In this document: piece by piece, positions 25,631-34,191 of the stretch
Layout: the number at the start of each line of letters is the position of its first letter
How positions within the stretch are numbered: position 1 is the stretch's first letter
Assembly: GCA_963836375.1 (NCBI GenBank)
Contig: CAWIJK010000002.1
Location: 992,001 to 1,056,000 of the forward strand
DNA: 64,000 nt
Direction: 5' to 3'
Source: CAWIJK01 sp963836375
Lineage (GTDB): Bacteria > Actinomycetota > Acidimicrobiia > Acidimicrobiales > RAAP-2
Position numbers and translations under genes: made by a program
Notes under the pieces: generated by a model
The model's input: only the letters and a program-made list of their open reading frames with translations
The model's database searches: none
Told to the model about the DNA's origin: nothing

Positions 25631-27076
25631 ATGGGCGACCCCGTGGACCACGACGCGCTGTTGGACCACGACGCGCTGGCCGCCCACATCGAGGGCACCT
25701 GGCAGCGCGACGTGCTCCCGACCCTCTCGGAGTACACGACCGTCAAGTGCCTCTCACCGGCCTACGCGCCCGACTGGGCCGAGACCGGCGAGTTGCGCCG
25801 GGCGGCGTCGCTGCTGGCCGACTGGTGCTCGGCCCGGCCGATCCCCGGTCTGGCGGTCGAGGTGGACGAGGCCCCCGGGCTCACACCGACACTCGTGGTC
25901 GACGCCCCGGCGGTGGGCGCCGCCGGCGGCGCCGTGGTGGTCTACGGCCACCTGGACAAACAACCCCCCCAGGGGGCCTGGCGCGAGGGCCTCGGGCCCT
26001 ACCGCCCGGTGCACGAGGGTGACCTGCTTTTCGGCCGGGGCACGGCCGACGACGGGTACTCGGTGTTCGCGGCCCTGAGCGCGCTCGAGGCGCTGGCCGC
26101 GCTGGGCGCCGAGCGACCCCGGGTCCTCGTACTCATCGAGGGCAGCGAGGAGAGCGGGAGTCCGCACCTGGCCGAGTACCTGACCCGGCTGGCCCCGCGG
26201 ATCGGCCGACCAGACCTGGTGGTCTGCTTGGACTCGGGCTGCCTCACCTACGACCGGCTCTGGCTGACCGACTCGCTGCGGGGGAACCTGACGGCCGACG
26301 TCGGGGTCGAGGTGCTGACCGAGGGGATGCACAGCGGCCTGGCCGGTGGGGTCGTGCCGTCGTCGTTCCGGCTGTTGCGCCGGCTGCTCTCGCGCCTCGA
26401 GGACGAGCGCACCGGCGACATCGTGCTGCCCGAGCTGGGCGCGCCGGTCCCACCCCGGCACCGGGCCAACCTCGAGGCGGTGGCGGCGGAGTTCCCCGAC
26501 GCGCTCGGCGGCGAACTCCCGACGGTGCCCGGCCTGGTCCTGGAGCAGTCGAGCGAGGCCGAACGCCTGGTGGCCAGGGCCTGGGCCCCGGCCCTGGCCG
26601 TCACCGGCATGGCCGGCATCCCGGCGCCCGCCGACGCCGGCAACGTGCTGCGGCCCTACACCGAGGCCAAGGTCTCGCTGCGCCTGCCGCCCACGGTCGA
26701 CGCCACGGCGGCCGGCGCCGCCCTGGTCCGGATCCTCACCGCCGACCCGCCGTCGGGGTCCCGGGTCACGGTCACCCTCGACACCTGCGCCGACGGCTGG
26801 GTGGCGCCCGACCCCGAGCCCTGGGTGGCAGCGGCCCTGGCCCGGGCCTCGCTCGGATCCTTCGGGGTGCCGCCCTCGAGCTACGGCGAGGGGGGGACGA
26901 TCCCCTTCCTGGCCGAGCTGGGCCGGCGCTACCCGGGAACGCCGCTCGTGGCCACCGGGGTCCTCGGGCCGGGCAGCAACGCCCACGGCCCCAACGAGGC
27001 CCTGCACCTGCCGATGGCCCGGGCCGTCTCGGCCGCCGTGGCCCACCTGGTCGTCGCGGTGCCGCACCGCCCCTGA
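25631..27076 (+). CDS. M20-family metallopeptidase (dipeptidase-like)
   Basis: 481 residues. Metal ligands are visible in order: VVYGHLDKQPP (His, Asp), FGRGTADDGYS (bridging Asp), IEGSEESGSPH (catalytic Glu pair), CLDSG, and GPGSNAHGPNEAL (C-terminal His). The dimerisation domain lies between about residues 230 and 370. It hydrolyses dipeptides or N-acyl amino acids in the cytoplasm. Start chosen from the leaderless promoter; the -10 hexamer shares its first three bases with the upstream stop codon. Confidence 0.9.
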   Translation: MGDPVDHDALLDHDALAAHIEGTWQRDVLPTLSEYTTVKCLSPAYAPDWAETGELRRAASLLADWCSARPIPGLAVEVDEAPGLTPTLVVDAPAVGAAGGAVVVYGHLDKQPPQGAWREGLGPYRPVHEGDLLFGRGTADDGYSVFAALSALEALAALGAERPRVLVLIEGSEESGSPHLAEYLTRLAPRIGRPDLVVCLDSGCLTYDRLWLTDSLRGNLTADVGVEVLTEGMHSGLAGGVVPSSFRLLRRLLSRLEDERTGDIVLPELGAPVPPRHRANLEAVAAEFPDALGGELPTVPGLVLEQSSEAERLVARAWAPALAVTGMAGIPAPADAGNVLRPYTEAKVSLRLPPTVDATAAGAALVRILTADPPSGSRVTVTLDTCADGWVAPDPEPWVAAALARASLGSFGVPPSSYGEGGTIPFLAELGRRYPGTPLVATGVLGPGSNAHGPNEALHLPMARAVSAAVAHLVVAVPHRP

Positions 27077-27103
27077 CCCGGCGGGCCCCGAGCCCCGCTT
27101 CGC

Positions 27104-27109
27104 TACGCT
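27104..27109 (+). promoter_or_regulatory. Probable -10 element for the acyl-CoA dehydrogenase operon
   Basis: TACGCT lies 47 nt upstream of ATG 27157; the 40-nt leader contains a GGGGGTGAGC ribosome-binding site. Confidence 0.4.
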
Positions 27110-27156
27110 GACACGCACGTCAGGTTCACAGCGGGCCGGCGCAAGGGGGTGAGCAG

Positions 27157-28461
27157 ATGGGGTGGGAGTTCTCCACCGAGCCCGAGTTCCAAGAGAAGCT
27201 GGACTGGATCGACGCCTTCGTCCGCGACGAGGTTGAGCCGATCGACCTTCTTTGGGGGAACAAGGCCTTCCACCCGCTCGACGACACACTGCGGGCCATC
27301 GTCGACCCGCTCAAACAGCAGGTCCGCGAACGCGGCCTGTGGGCCTGCCACCTCGGCCCCGAGCTCGGTGGCCAGGGCTACGGGCAGGTGAAGCTCTCCC
27401 TCATGAACGAGATCCTCGGAAGGTCCCAGTGGGCGCCGATCGTGTTCGGGACCCAGGCGCCCGACACCGGCAATGCCGAGATCATCGCCCACTACGGGAC
27501 CGACGAGCAGAAGGAGCGCTACCTCCGGCCGCTGCTCGACGGTGAGATCTTCTCGTGCTATTCGATGACCGAGCCCCAGGGGGGGTCGGATCCGTCGCTC
27601 TTCGAGACCTCGGCCCGCCGCGACGGCGACGAGTGGGTCATCAACGGGTGGAAGTACTTCTCCTCCAATGCCCGCACGTCCTCCTTCCTCATCGTCATGG
27701 CCATCACCGACCCCGACACCGACGTCTACCGGGGGATGTCGATGTTCTTGGTCCCGACGGACACCCCCGGGGTCGAGATCGTCCGCAACATCGGGCTCAT
27801 GGGCGAAGAGCCCGGGCACGAGGGGATGCACGCCCTGATCCACTACGACGAGGTGCGCGTACCCGCGGACAACCTCTTGGGGGGCGAGGGGCAGGCCTTC
27901 GCCATCGCCCAGACCCGCCTCGGCGGCGGCCGGGTCCACCACGCCATGCGCACGGTTGGCATGGCCCAGCGGGCCCTCGACATGCTGTGCGAGCGGGCGG
28001 TGAGCCGGCGGACCCGGGACGGGGTGCTGGCGGACAAGCCGAGCGTGCGGGACTACGTCGCCGAGTCCTACATCGAGCTGACCCAGTTCCGGCTGTACGT
28101 GCTCTACGTCGCCTGGACCATCGACCAGACCGGCGACTACCGCGCCGTCCGCCACGACATCGCGGCCATCAAGGTCCTCACCCCCCAGGTGCTGCACAAC
28201 GTGGCCCAGCGGGCCATCCAGGTGCACGGGGCACTGGGGGTCTCCAACGAGATGCCGCTGGGCTCGATGTGGATGGCGGCCCCGATCATGGGACTGGTCG
28301 ACGGGCCCACCGAGGTGCACCGGGCCACCGTCGGGCGCCAGGTGCTCAAGCGCTACCGGCCGGTGGCGGACCTCTGGCCGAGCCAGCACACCCCGACCCG
28401 GGTGGCCGCCGCCCAGGAGAAGTTCGCCCGCTACTTCGAGCACGAGGTGGGGAACCAGTGA
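27157..28461 (+). CDS. Acyl-CoA dehydrogenase (ACAD11/LvaC-like)
   Basis: 434 residues. Full acyl-CoA dehydrogenase architecture: helical N-domain, CYSMTEPQGGSDPS flavin/substrate segment, WKYFSSNARTSSF, and the C-domain with QVHGALGVSNEMPLG and DGPTEVHRATVGRQVL. The long N-terminus and this C-terminal form resemble the ACAD10/11-type enzymes that act with an aminoglycoside-phosphotransferase-like kinase. First of three genes joined by 4-bp overlaps (kinase, then SDR), all probably translationally coupled. A GGGGGTGAGC site precedes ATG 27157. Confidence 0.9.
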   Translation: MGWEFSTEPEFQEKLDWIDAFVRDEVEPIDLLWGNKAFHPLDDTLRAIVDPLKQQVRERGLWACHLGPELGGQGYGQVKLSLMNEILGRSQWAPIVFGTQAPDTGNAEIIAHYGTDEQKERYLRPLLDGEIFSCYSMTEPQGGSDPSLFETSARRDGDEWVINGWKYFSSNARTSSFLIVMAITDPDTDVYRGMSMFLVPTDTPGVEIVRNIGLMGEEPGHEGMHALIHYDEVRVPADNLLGGEGQAFAIAQTRLGGGRVHHAMRTVGMAQRALDMLCERAVSRRTRDGVLADKPSVRDYVAESYIELTQFRLYVLYVAWTIDQTGDYRAVRHDIAAIKVLTPQVLHNVAQRAIQVHGALGVSNEMPLGSMWMAAPIMGLVDGPTEVHRATVGRQVLKRYRPVADLWPSQHTPTRVAAAQEKFARYFEHEVGNQ

Positions 28462-29561
28462 GCGCCGACCCGAGCGCGGGCGGCGCACCGGTCGGCGGAG
28501 GCGACCTCGGTGGCGACGTCTACAGCGAGATCGACCACGACCGGCTCGGGCGCTGGATGGACGACCAGGGCCTACCCGGGCGGGGCGAGACCCTCACCAG
28601 CCGCTTCATCACCGGGGGCGCCTCCAACGAGCTTTTCGAGCTCAAACGGGACGGCCACACCATGGCCCTGCGGCGTCCCCCGGCGGTGGTGCCCAAGGGC
28701 CGCAACGAGACGATGCTGCGCGAGTACCGGCTCCTGGCCGCGCTGGGCGGCACCGACGTGCCGCATGCCCGGGCCATCGCCGGCTGCGACGACCCCTCGG
28801 TGATCGGCGGGTGCTTCTACCTGATGGAGTTCGTCGACGGCTGGTCACCCATCCAAGAGGGCACCACCTGGCCGGCCCCCTTCGACGTCGACCTCGACGC
28901 CCGGCGAGGCCTGGCCTTCGAGTTGGTGGACGGGATCGCCAGGCTCTCGAAGGTGGACTGGCAGGCACGGGGCCTCGAGGGATTCGGTCACCCCGAGGGC
29001 TTCCACGAGCGCCAGGTTGACCGCTGGCTGGCCCACCTCCGGGCCTTCGAATTCCGGCCCATCCCGGGGATCGACGAGGCGGCGGCGTGGCTGCGGACCC
29101 ACAAACCACGGAGTTACGTCCCGGGCATCATGCACGGCGACTACCAGTTCGCCAACGTCATGTACCGCCACGGTGCCCCGGCCCGCCTGGCCGCCATCGT
29201 CGACTGGGAGATGGCCACGATCGGCGATCCCTTGCTGGACCTCGGATGGGTGATCAATGGCTGGCCCGACGATGCGACGATGTCGTCGGGGCAGGGCACG
29301 GTGAGCTACGTCGACTACACCGGCATGCCGTCGGGCACCGAGCTCTTGGAGTACTACCAGCGCGAGAGCGGGCGGCCGGTGGACGAGATCGACTACTACG
29401 TGATCCTGGCCCGCTTCAAACTGGCCATCGTGCTCGAGGGCGGCTACGCCCGGGTGGTCCAGGGCGAGGCGGACAACCCCAAGATGCAGATGTTCGGCGA
29501 CGTGGTCCTCGACATGGCGTCCAGGGCGGCCGAGCTGGCCGCCACCACCTCCTTGCGGTGA
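28458..29561 (+). CDS. APH-like phosphotransferase (ACAD10/11 or LvaA kinase type)
   Basis: 367 residues. The kinase fold of the aminoglycoside phosphotransferase superfamily is seen: GGASNELFELKRDG (nucleotide loop), LMEFVDGWSP (hinge), IMHGDYQFANVMY (Brenner motif with catalytic Asp and Asn) and AIVDWEMATIGDPLLDLGWV (metal Asp). In mammals this domain is fused to ACAD10/11, and in Pseudomonas LvaA it phosphorylates 4-hydroxyacyl-CoA. The neighbouring acyl-CoA dehydrogenase and SDR support the same role rather than antibiotic resistance. GTG 28458 overlaps the upstream stop by 4 bp. Confidence 0.85.
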   Translation: MSADPSAGGAPVGGGDLGGDVYSEIDHDRLGRWMDDQGLPGRGETLTSRFITGGASNELFELKRDGHTMALRRPPAVVPKGRNETMLREYRLLAALGGTDVPHARAIAGCDDPSVIGGCFYLMEFVDGWSPIQEGTTWPAPFDVDLDARRGLAFELVDGIARLSKVDWQARGLEGFGHPEGFHERQVDRWLAHLRAFEFRPIPGIDEAAAWLRTHKPRSYVPGIMHGDYQFANVMYRHGAPARLAAIVDWEMATIGDPLLDLGWVINGWPDDATMSSGQGTVSYVDYTGMPSGTELLEYYQRESGRPVDEIDYYVILARFKLAIVLEGGYARVVQGEADNPKMQMFGDVVLDMASRAAELAATTSLR

Positions 29562-30319
29562 CGACCCCGGCCGAGCGCTTCGACCTCACCGGCCGGGTGG
29601 CCCTAGTCACCGGGGGCAGCCGGGGACTGGGCCGGGCCATGGCCCTCGGCTTGGCCGACGCCGGGGCCGACGTGGTGGTGGCCAGCCGCAAGCTCGACGC
29701 CTGCCGGGCGGTGGCGGCCGAGGTGGAGGCCAAGGGGCGGCGGGCCCTGGCCGTGGCCGCCCACGTCGGGCACTGGGACGAGCTCGAGCCCCTGCTCGAC
29801 ACGGCATGGAGGGCCATGGGCCAGGTGGACGTGCTGGTCAACAACGCCGGCATGTCACTGCTCTATCCAAGCCTGCCCCAGGTCACCGAGGCCGTCTGGG
29901 ACAAGGTGGTCGACTTGAACCTGAAGGGCCCGTTCCGCCTCACCGCGCTGGCCGGCGCCCGGATGGCGGCCGGCCGGGGCGGTTCGGTGATCAACATCTC
30001 GAGCACCGGGTCGATCCGCCCCGCCCCCTTCATGCTCCCCTACGACGCGGCCAAGGCCGGCCTCAACGCGTTGACCGTCGGGTTCGCCCACGCCTTCGGG
30101 CCGACGGTCCGGGTGAACTGCATCATGGCCGGACCCTTCCTCACCGACGTGAGCGCGGCATGGGACATGGACCAGTTCGAGGCCGAGGCGGCCAGCCGCC
30201 ACGCGCTGGGCCGGGGCGGCCAGCCCGACGAGATCGTCGGCGCCGCCCTCTACCTGGCCAGCGAGGCGTCGAGCTACACCACCGGCGCCGTGCTGCGGGT
30301 GGACGGGGGCATCCCCTGA
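29558..30319 (+). CDS. Short-chain dehydrogenase/reductase
   Basis: 253 residues. Classical SDR motifs: VTGGSRGLGRAMA (cofactor), VNNAGMS, and the catalytic set in INISSTGS and PYDAAKAGLNAL (Ser, Tyr, Lys). The last residues GAVLRVDGGIP are typical. It likely oxidises or reduces a hydroxyacyl or keto group in the pathway served by the two upstream genes, matching LvaD by position. GTG 29558 overlaps the kinase stop by 4 bp. A terminator-like hairpin follows. Confidence 0.9.
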   Translation: MTTPAERFDLTGRVALVTGGSRGLGRAMALGLADAGADVVVASRKLDACRAVAAEVEAKGRRALAVAAHVGHWDELEPLLDTAWRAMGQVDVLVNNAGMSLLYPSLPQVTEAVWDKVVDLNLKGPFRLTALAGARMAAGRGGSVINISSTGSIRPAPFMLPYDAAKAGLNALTVGFAHAFGPTVRVNCIMAGPFLTDVSAAWDMDQFEAEAASRHALGRGGQPDEIVGAALYLASEASSYTTGAVLRVDGGIP

Positions 30320-30383
30320 GAGCGGGCGGGGACCGGTCGGGCGGGCCCGAGATGCGCCCGGCCCCGCTCCGCGGGTAGGAAAA

Positions 30384-30411
30384 GGGCGGTCCGGCGGTCG
30401 CCGGACCGCCC
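30384..30411. terminator. Perfect 13-bp stem-loop after the SDR operon
   Basis: GGGCGGTCCGGCG, a GT loop, and CGCCGGACCGCCC. There is no U-tract, as is common for actinobacterial terminators. It sits 65 bp after the SDR stop and 27 bp before the next start, so it could also act as a leader element for the dienelactone hydrolase. Confidence 0.6.
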
Positions 30412-30438
30412 GTCCGAGCCCAGAGGAGCACCCACACC

Positions 30439-31152
30439 GTGAGCACCGCCGAGATCTCCATCCAGACCGACGACGGGCCGATGCCGACCTTCGAGGCGTC
30501 GCCCGACGGCGAGCCCCGGGGGGCCGTCGTGGTCATCCAGGAGGCCTTCGGGGTCACTGGGCACATCGAGGACGTCGCCCGGCGGCTGGCCGACGCGGGG
30601 TGGCTGGCCGTTGCCCCGGCCCTCTTCCACCGCCAGGGATCTCCGGTCCTCGGCTACGACGAGTTCGACAAGGTGATGCCCGTGATGAGCGCGCTCAGCG
30701 CCGGTGGGCTCGCCACCGACCTCGCCGCCACCTTCGACCATCTCGAGACGGCCGGTTCGGCGCCACACCGCACCGGGATCGTGGGCTTCTGCATGGGCGG
30801 GACGGTGGCCTTCTACGCCGCCACCCTGCGGCCGATCGGCGCCGCCGTCACCTTCTACGGCGGCGGGGTCAGCCAGGGCCGCTTCGGCCTGCCTTCTCTG
30901 GTCGAGCTGGCCCCCTCGTTGCGGGTCCCCTGGCTCGGCCTTTACGGCGACCTCGACCAGGGCATCCCGGTCGAAGACGTCGAAGCCCTGCGCGAGGCGG
31001 TGGCCAAGGCGCCGGTCGAGACCGAGGTCGTGCGCTATGCCGACGCCGAGCACGGGTTCAACTGCGACCAGCGGCCGTCGTACAACCCGACCGCGGCCAA
31101 GCACGCCTGGCACCGCACCCTGGACTGGTTCGACCGGCACCTGGCCTCGTGA
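30439..31152 (+). CDS. Dienelactone hydrolase-family protein
   Basis: 237 residues of alpha/beta-hydrolase fold. The nucleophile is Cys in GFCMGGTVAFY, with Asp in YGDLDQGIP and His in AEHGFNCDQR, the triad of dienelactone hydrolases. It cleaves lactones or related esters; these enzymes often follow ring-cleavage or oxidative steps. GTG 30439 is preceded by GAGGAGC. It is separated from the SDR by a 28-nt hairpin and convergent with a Baeyer-Villiger-type gene. Confidence 0.88.
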   Translation: MSTAEISIQTDDGPMPTFEASPDGEPRGAVVVIQEAFGVTGHIEDVARRLADAGWLAVAPALFHRQGSPVLGYDEFDKVMPVMSALSAGGLATDLAATFDHLETAGSAPHRTGIVGFCMGGTVAFYAATLRPIGAAVTFYGGGVSQGRFGLPSLVELAPSLRVPWLGLYGDLDQGIPVEDVEALREAVAKAPVETEVVRYADAEHGFNCDQRPSYNPTAAKHAWHRTLDWFDRHLAS

Positions 31153-31189
31153 GGGCCCGGCACCGGCTGCGGGCCGGCCGAGCGCCCGG

Positions 31190-32722
31190 TCAGCGGGCGG
31201 CGGCCACCCCGGTGCCCTCGGGCACCCCGAGGGCACCGGGCGCACGCACCGTGTAGTCGGCGGGGTGGAAGTGCCGAGTCAGGCGGCGGAACTCGGGGGT
31301 GGGCCGGGGCCACAGCGTCGTGTTGACCCCGCGGTGGTCCAGGTACCAGCTGGTGCACCCACCGGTCACCCAGACCGTGGGCGCCATCTCGTCTTGGAGG
31401 ACCCGGTTGAAGCGCTCCAAGACCCCCCGGCGCACCTCCACCGTCCCCACCCCCGGGCGGGCCAGGAAACCGACGGCGTCGACCACGTAGTTGAGCTGGG
31501 ACTCGATCATGAAGATCATCGAGTTGTGGCCGAGGGTGGTGTTGGGTCCGATGAGCATGAACAGGTTCGGGTAGCCCGACACCGTCGAGCCGAGGTACGC
31601 CTCCATGCCGTCGTTCCAGGTCTCCGACAGCCGGGTGCCGTCGGGCCCGACGATCCGGGTGGCGAAGGACGGCTCGGCCGCCCGGAAGCCGGTGGCCAGG
31701 ATGACGGTGTCCACCTTGCGCTCGTTCCCGTGCTCGTCCACCACGCCGTCGGGGGTGAATCCGGCTACGCCCGCCGACACCACCTCGACGTTGGGTTGGG
31801 TTAGTGACGGGTAGTAGTCGTCGGAGATGAGGACCCGCTTGCAACCGATCTCGTAGTCCGGCGACAACGTCTTGCGCAGAGCCGGATCGCTGATCTGGTC
31901 GAAGAGGTGGGCCCTGGCCAGCTTTCGCACCAGCGCCCGCTTGCGCTCGCTGGTCCCGAGGACGACGGGCCCCATGATGTACTCCAAGCGGAGGTAGATC
32001 CCGAGCCGGGCCGCCTTGCGCACGAGGGGCAGGTGCCGGTAGGCGAGGCGGCGGATCCGCCCGAGGGCGCGGTCTCGGCGGGGGATGATCCATGGCGGGG
32101 TGCGCTGGTGCACGAACAGCGCGGCCACGGTTGGCTGGATCTGGGGCACGAACTGGATGGCCGAGGCGCCGGTCCCGACGACCGCCACCCGGCGGCCGGC
32201 GAGGTCCACCCGGTGGTCCCAGGCCGCCGAGTGGAAGACCTGGCCGGCGAAGCCCTCCAGCCCGGCGAGTTCGGGGACGTTGGGCTCGCTGAGCGGCCCG
32301 GTGGCCCAGACGAGGACCCGGGCGCTGAGCGTGCCGGTGGGCGTCGTGAGGTGCCAGCGCTCGTCGGTCCGGTCGAAGCGGGCCTCGGTCACGTCCTGGC
32401 CGTAGCGGAAGTGGCCCCCCACCCCGAAGCGCTCGACGACGGACCGCAGGTAGGACCAGATCTCGGGCTGGGGGGAGTAGGCCCGGGTCCAGTCGGGGTT
32501 AGGGGCGAACGAGAACGAATAGAGATGGGAGGGGACGTCGCAGGCGGCACCCGGATAGGTGTTGTCCCGCCAGGTGCCACCGACGTCGGCGCCCCGGTCG
32601 AGCACGACGAAGTCCTCGATCCCCATCTCCCGGAGCTTGATGGCCATGCCGATGCCCGAGAAGCCCCCGCCCACCACGGCGACGTCCACGGCCGTCAGCA
32701 GGCCCGCTCGTTCGCTCACCAC
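31190..32722 (-). CDS. Flavin-dependent monooxygenase, Baeyer-Villiger type
   Basis: 510 residues. FAD-binding GGGFSGIGMAI at the N-terminus, GGTWRDNTYPGAACD in the family-specific loop, the Baeyer-Villiger fingerprint GFAGQVFHSAAWD, and the second nucleotide motif VVGTGASAIQ. It inserts oxygen into a ketone to give an ester or lactone using NADPH. The neighbouring dienelactone hydrolase could hydrolyse such a product and the divergent P450 could supply the ketone precursor; this is inference from position. Two adjacent GTG codons (32722 and 32719) follow GGGAGG; the first is used. Confidence 0.88.
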   Translation of the reverse strand: MVSERAGLLTAVDVAVVGGGFSGIGMAIKLREMGIEDFVVLDRGADVGGTWRDNTYPGAACDVPSHLYSFSFAPNPDWTRAYSPQPEIWSYLRSVVERFGVGGHFRYGQDVTEARFDRTDERWHLTTPTGTLSARVLVWATGPLSEPNVPELAGLEGFAGQVFHSAAWDHRVDLAGRRVAVVGTGASAIQFVPQIQPTVAALFVHQRTPPWIIPRRDRALGRIRRLAYRHLPLVRKAARLGIYLRLEYIMGPVVLGTSERKRALVRKLARAHLFDQISDPALRKTLSPDYEIGCKRVLISDDYYPSLTQPNVEVVSAGVAGFTPDGVVDEHGNERKVDTVILATGFRAAEPSFATRIVGPDGTRLSETWNDGMEAYLGSTVSGYPNLFMLIGPNTTLGHNSMIFMIESQLNYVVDAVGFLARPGVGTVEVRRGVLERFNRVLQDEMAPTVWVTGGCTSWYLDHRGVNTTLWPRPTPEFRRLTRHFHPADYTVRAPGALGVPEGTGVAAAR

Positions 32723-32929
32723 GCGCCTCCCGTGTCCGGCGCCGGCGCCCGGACCTGGGTCACCCTACCCGGGGCACCGGGGTCTGGGGTGGGCGACGCG
32801 TGCCGCCCGATGCCGCCGCCCGGCCCTCGGTACAGTGGGCACCGACCGGGCGTCGGGCCGGCCCCGCGGTGGCGCCGGGCCGCCGCCCGGGCCGGACAGG
32901 CCCCGAGACCGCGCACCAGGGAGGGCCCG

Positions 32930-34180
32930 GTGGTGGACCAACAGTTGACGGCCGGGCCGGTGGATCACCCGGTGGACGACTACGACCCGTTCGAGGCGTT
33001 CGACGACGTGATCGGCGGCGACGTGCGGGACCCGTACCCCGACTTCGCCGACAAGCGGCGCAACCATCCGGTCTGGCGGGGGAGCTTCATGAACCGCGAC
33101 CTGGTGCCAGACGGCATCGAGGTGGGCGACGACTGGATCGTCTTTCGCTACGACGACTGCTCACGGATCCTGCGCGACGCCAAGACCTTCAGCTCGGTCG
33201 GCTACGACGCCACCATCGGCATGGTCATGGGCCACATGATCCTGGGGATGGACGAGCCCGAGCACCGCCAGAAGCGCAATCTGGTCGCCGAGGCCTTCCG
33301 CGAGCGGTCACTCGCCCGCTGGGAGCCCGAGCTCATCGCGCCGATCTGCAACGAGCTGATCGACCGCTTCATCGACCTGGGAGAGGCCGATCTCGTCCGC
33401 GAGCTCACCTTCGAGTTCCCGGTTCGGGTCATCGCCAGGCTCCTCGGCCTGCCCGAGGAGGACTTCCCCCGGTTCCAGCGCTGGTCGGTCGAGCTGATCG
33501 GGCTCGGGGCGGACATCGACCGGGGCCTCGCCGCCTCGGAGAGCCTGAAGTGCTACTTCGCCGGCGTGGTCGCCGACCGCCGCCGCCAGCCCCGTGACGA
33601 CGTGATCAGCGACCTGGTCACGGCCGAGATCGACGGGGAGAAGCTCGACGACGAGGCCATCTTCGCCTTCCTGCGCCTGCTCCTCCCGGCGGGGGCAGAG
33701 ACGACGTACCGCTCCTCGGGCAACCTCCTCTACCTCCTGCTCTCCCACCCCGAGCAGCTGGCGAGCGTGGCCCACGACCGCTCATTGCTCCCCCAGGCCA
33801 TCGAGGAGGGCCTCCGCTTCGAGCCACCCCTGTTGACGATCAACCGGACGGCCACCCGCGACGTCGAGGTGGCCGGGGTCACCGTCCCGGCCGGGGCCAG
33901 CGTGACCCCGTGCCTTGGATCGGCCAACCGCGATGAGACGCGCTGGCGCGACGCCGAGCGCTTCGACATCTTCCGGGCGCCCCTCGGCCACCTGGCCTTC
34001 GCCCACGGTCCCCACATGTGCCTCGGCATGCACCTGGCCCGGCTCGAGACCCGGGTGGTGGTCGGTGCCGTGCTGGACCGCCTCGGTGGGATCCGCCTCG
34101 AGCCCGCCGGGGACCCGCACATCCACGGGTTGATCTTCCGCTCACCCACCTCGCTGCCGGTCCGGTTCCAGCCGGCCTGA
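32930..34180 (+). CDS. Cytochrome P450
   Basis: 416 residues. I-helix AGAETTYRS, K-helix EEGLRF (ExxR), and the heme-binding loop AFAHGPHMCLGMHLAR with the cysteine ligand. The N-terminus lacks a membrane anchor, as usual for bacterial soluble P450s. It hydroxylates a hydrophobic substrate with electrons from a ferredoxin not encoded here. GTG 32930 follows AGGGAGGG; GTG 32933 is an alternative. Context (Baeyer-Villiger enzyme, acyl-CoA dehydrogenases) suggests steroid, terpenoid or fatty-acid catabolism. Confidence 0.92.
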   Translation: MVDQQLTAGPVDHPVDDYDPFEAFDDVIGGDVRDPYPDFADKRRNHPVWRGSFMNRDLVPDGIEVGDDWIVFRYDDCSRILRDAKTFSSVGYDATIGMVMGHMILGMDEPEHRQKRNLVAEAFRERSLARWEPELIAPICNELIDRFIDLGEADLVRELTFEFPVRVIARLLGLPEEDFPRFQRWSVELIGLGADIDRGLAASESLKCYFAGVVADRRRQPRDDVISDLVTAEIDGEKLDDEAIFAFLRLLLPAGAETTYRSSGNLLYLLLSHPEQLASVAHDRSLLPQAIEEGLRFEPPLLTINRTATRDVEVAGVTVPAGASVTPCLGSANRDETRWRDAERFDIFRAPLGHLAFAHGPHMCLGMHLARLETRVVVGAVLDRLGGIRLEPAGDPHIHGLIFRSPTSLPVRFQPA

Positions 34181-34191
34181 CCACTCCGACG

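Noticed and set aside
28458..29561. Aminoglycoside resistance gene
   Set aside because: It has the APH fold but is translationally coupled to an acyl-CoA dehydrogenase and an SDR, matching the LvaA/ACAD11 kinase context.
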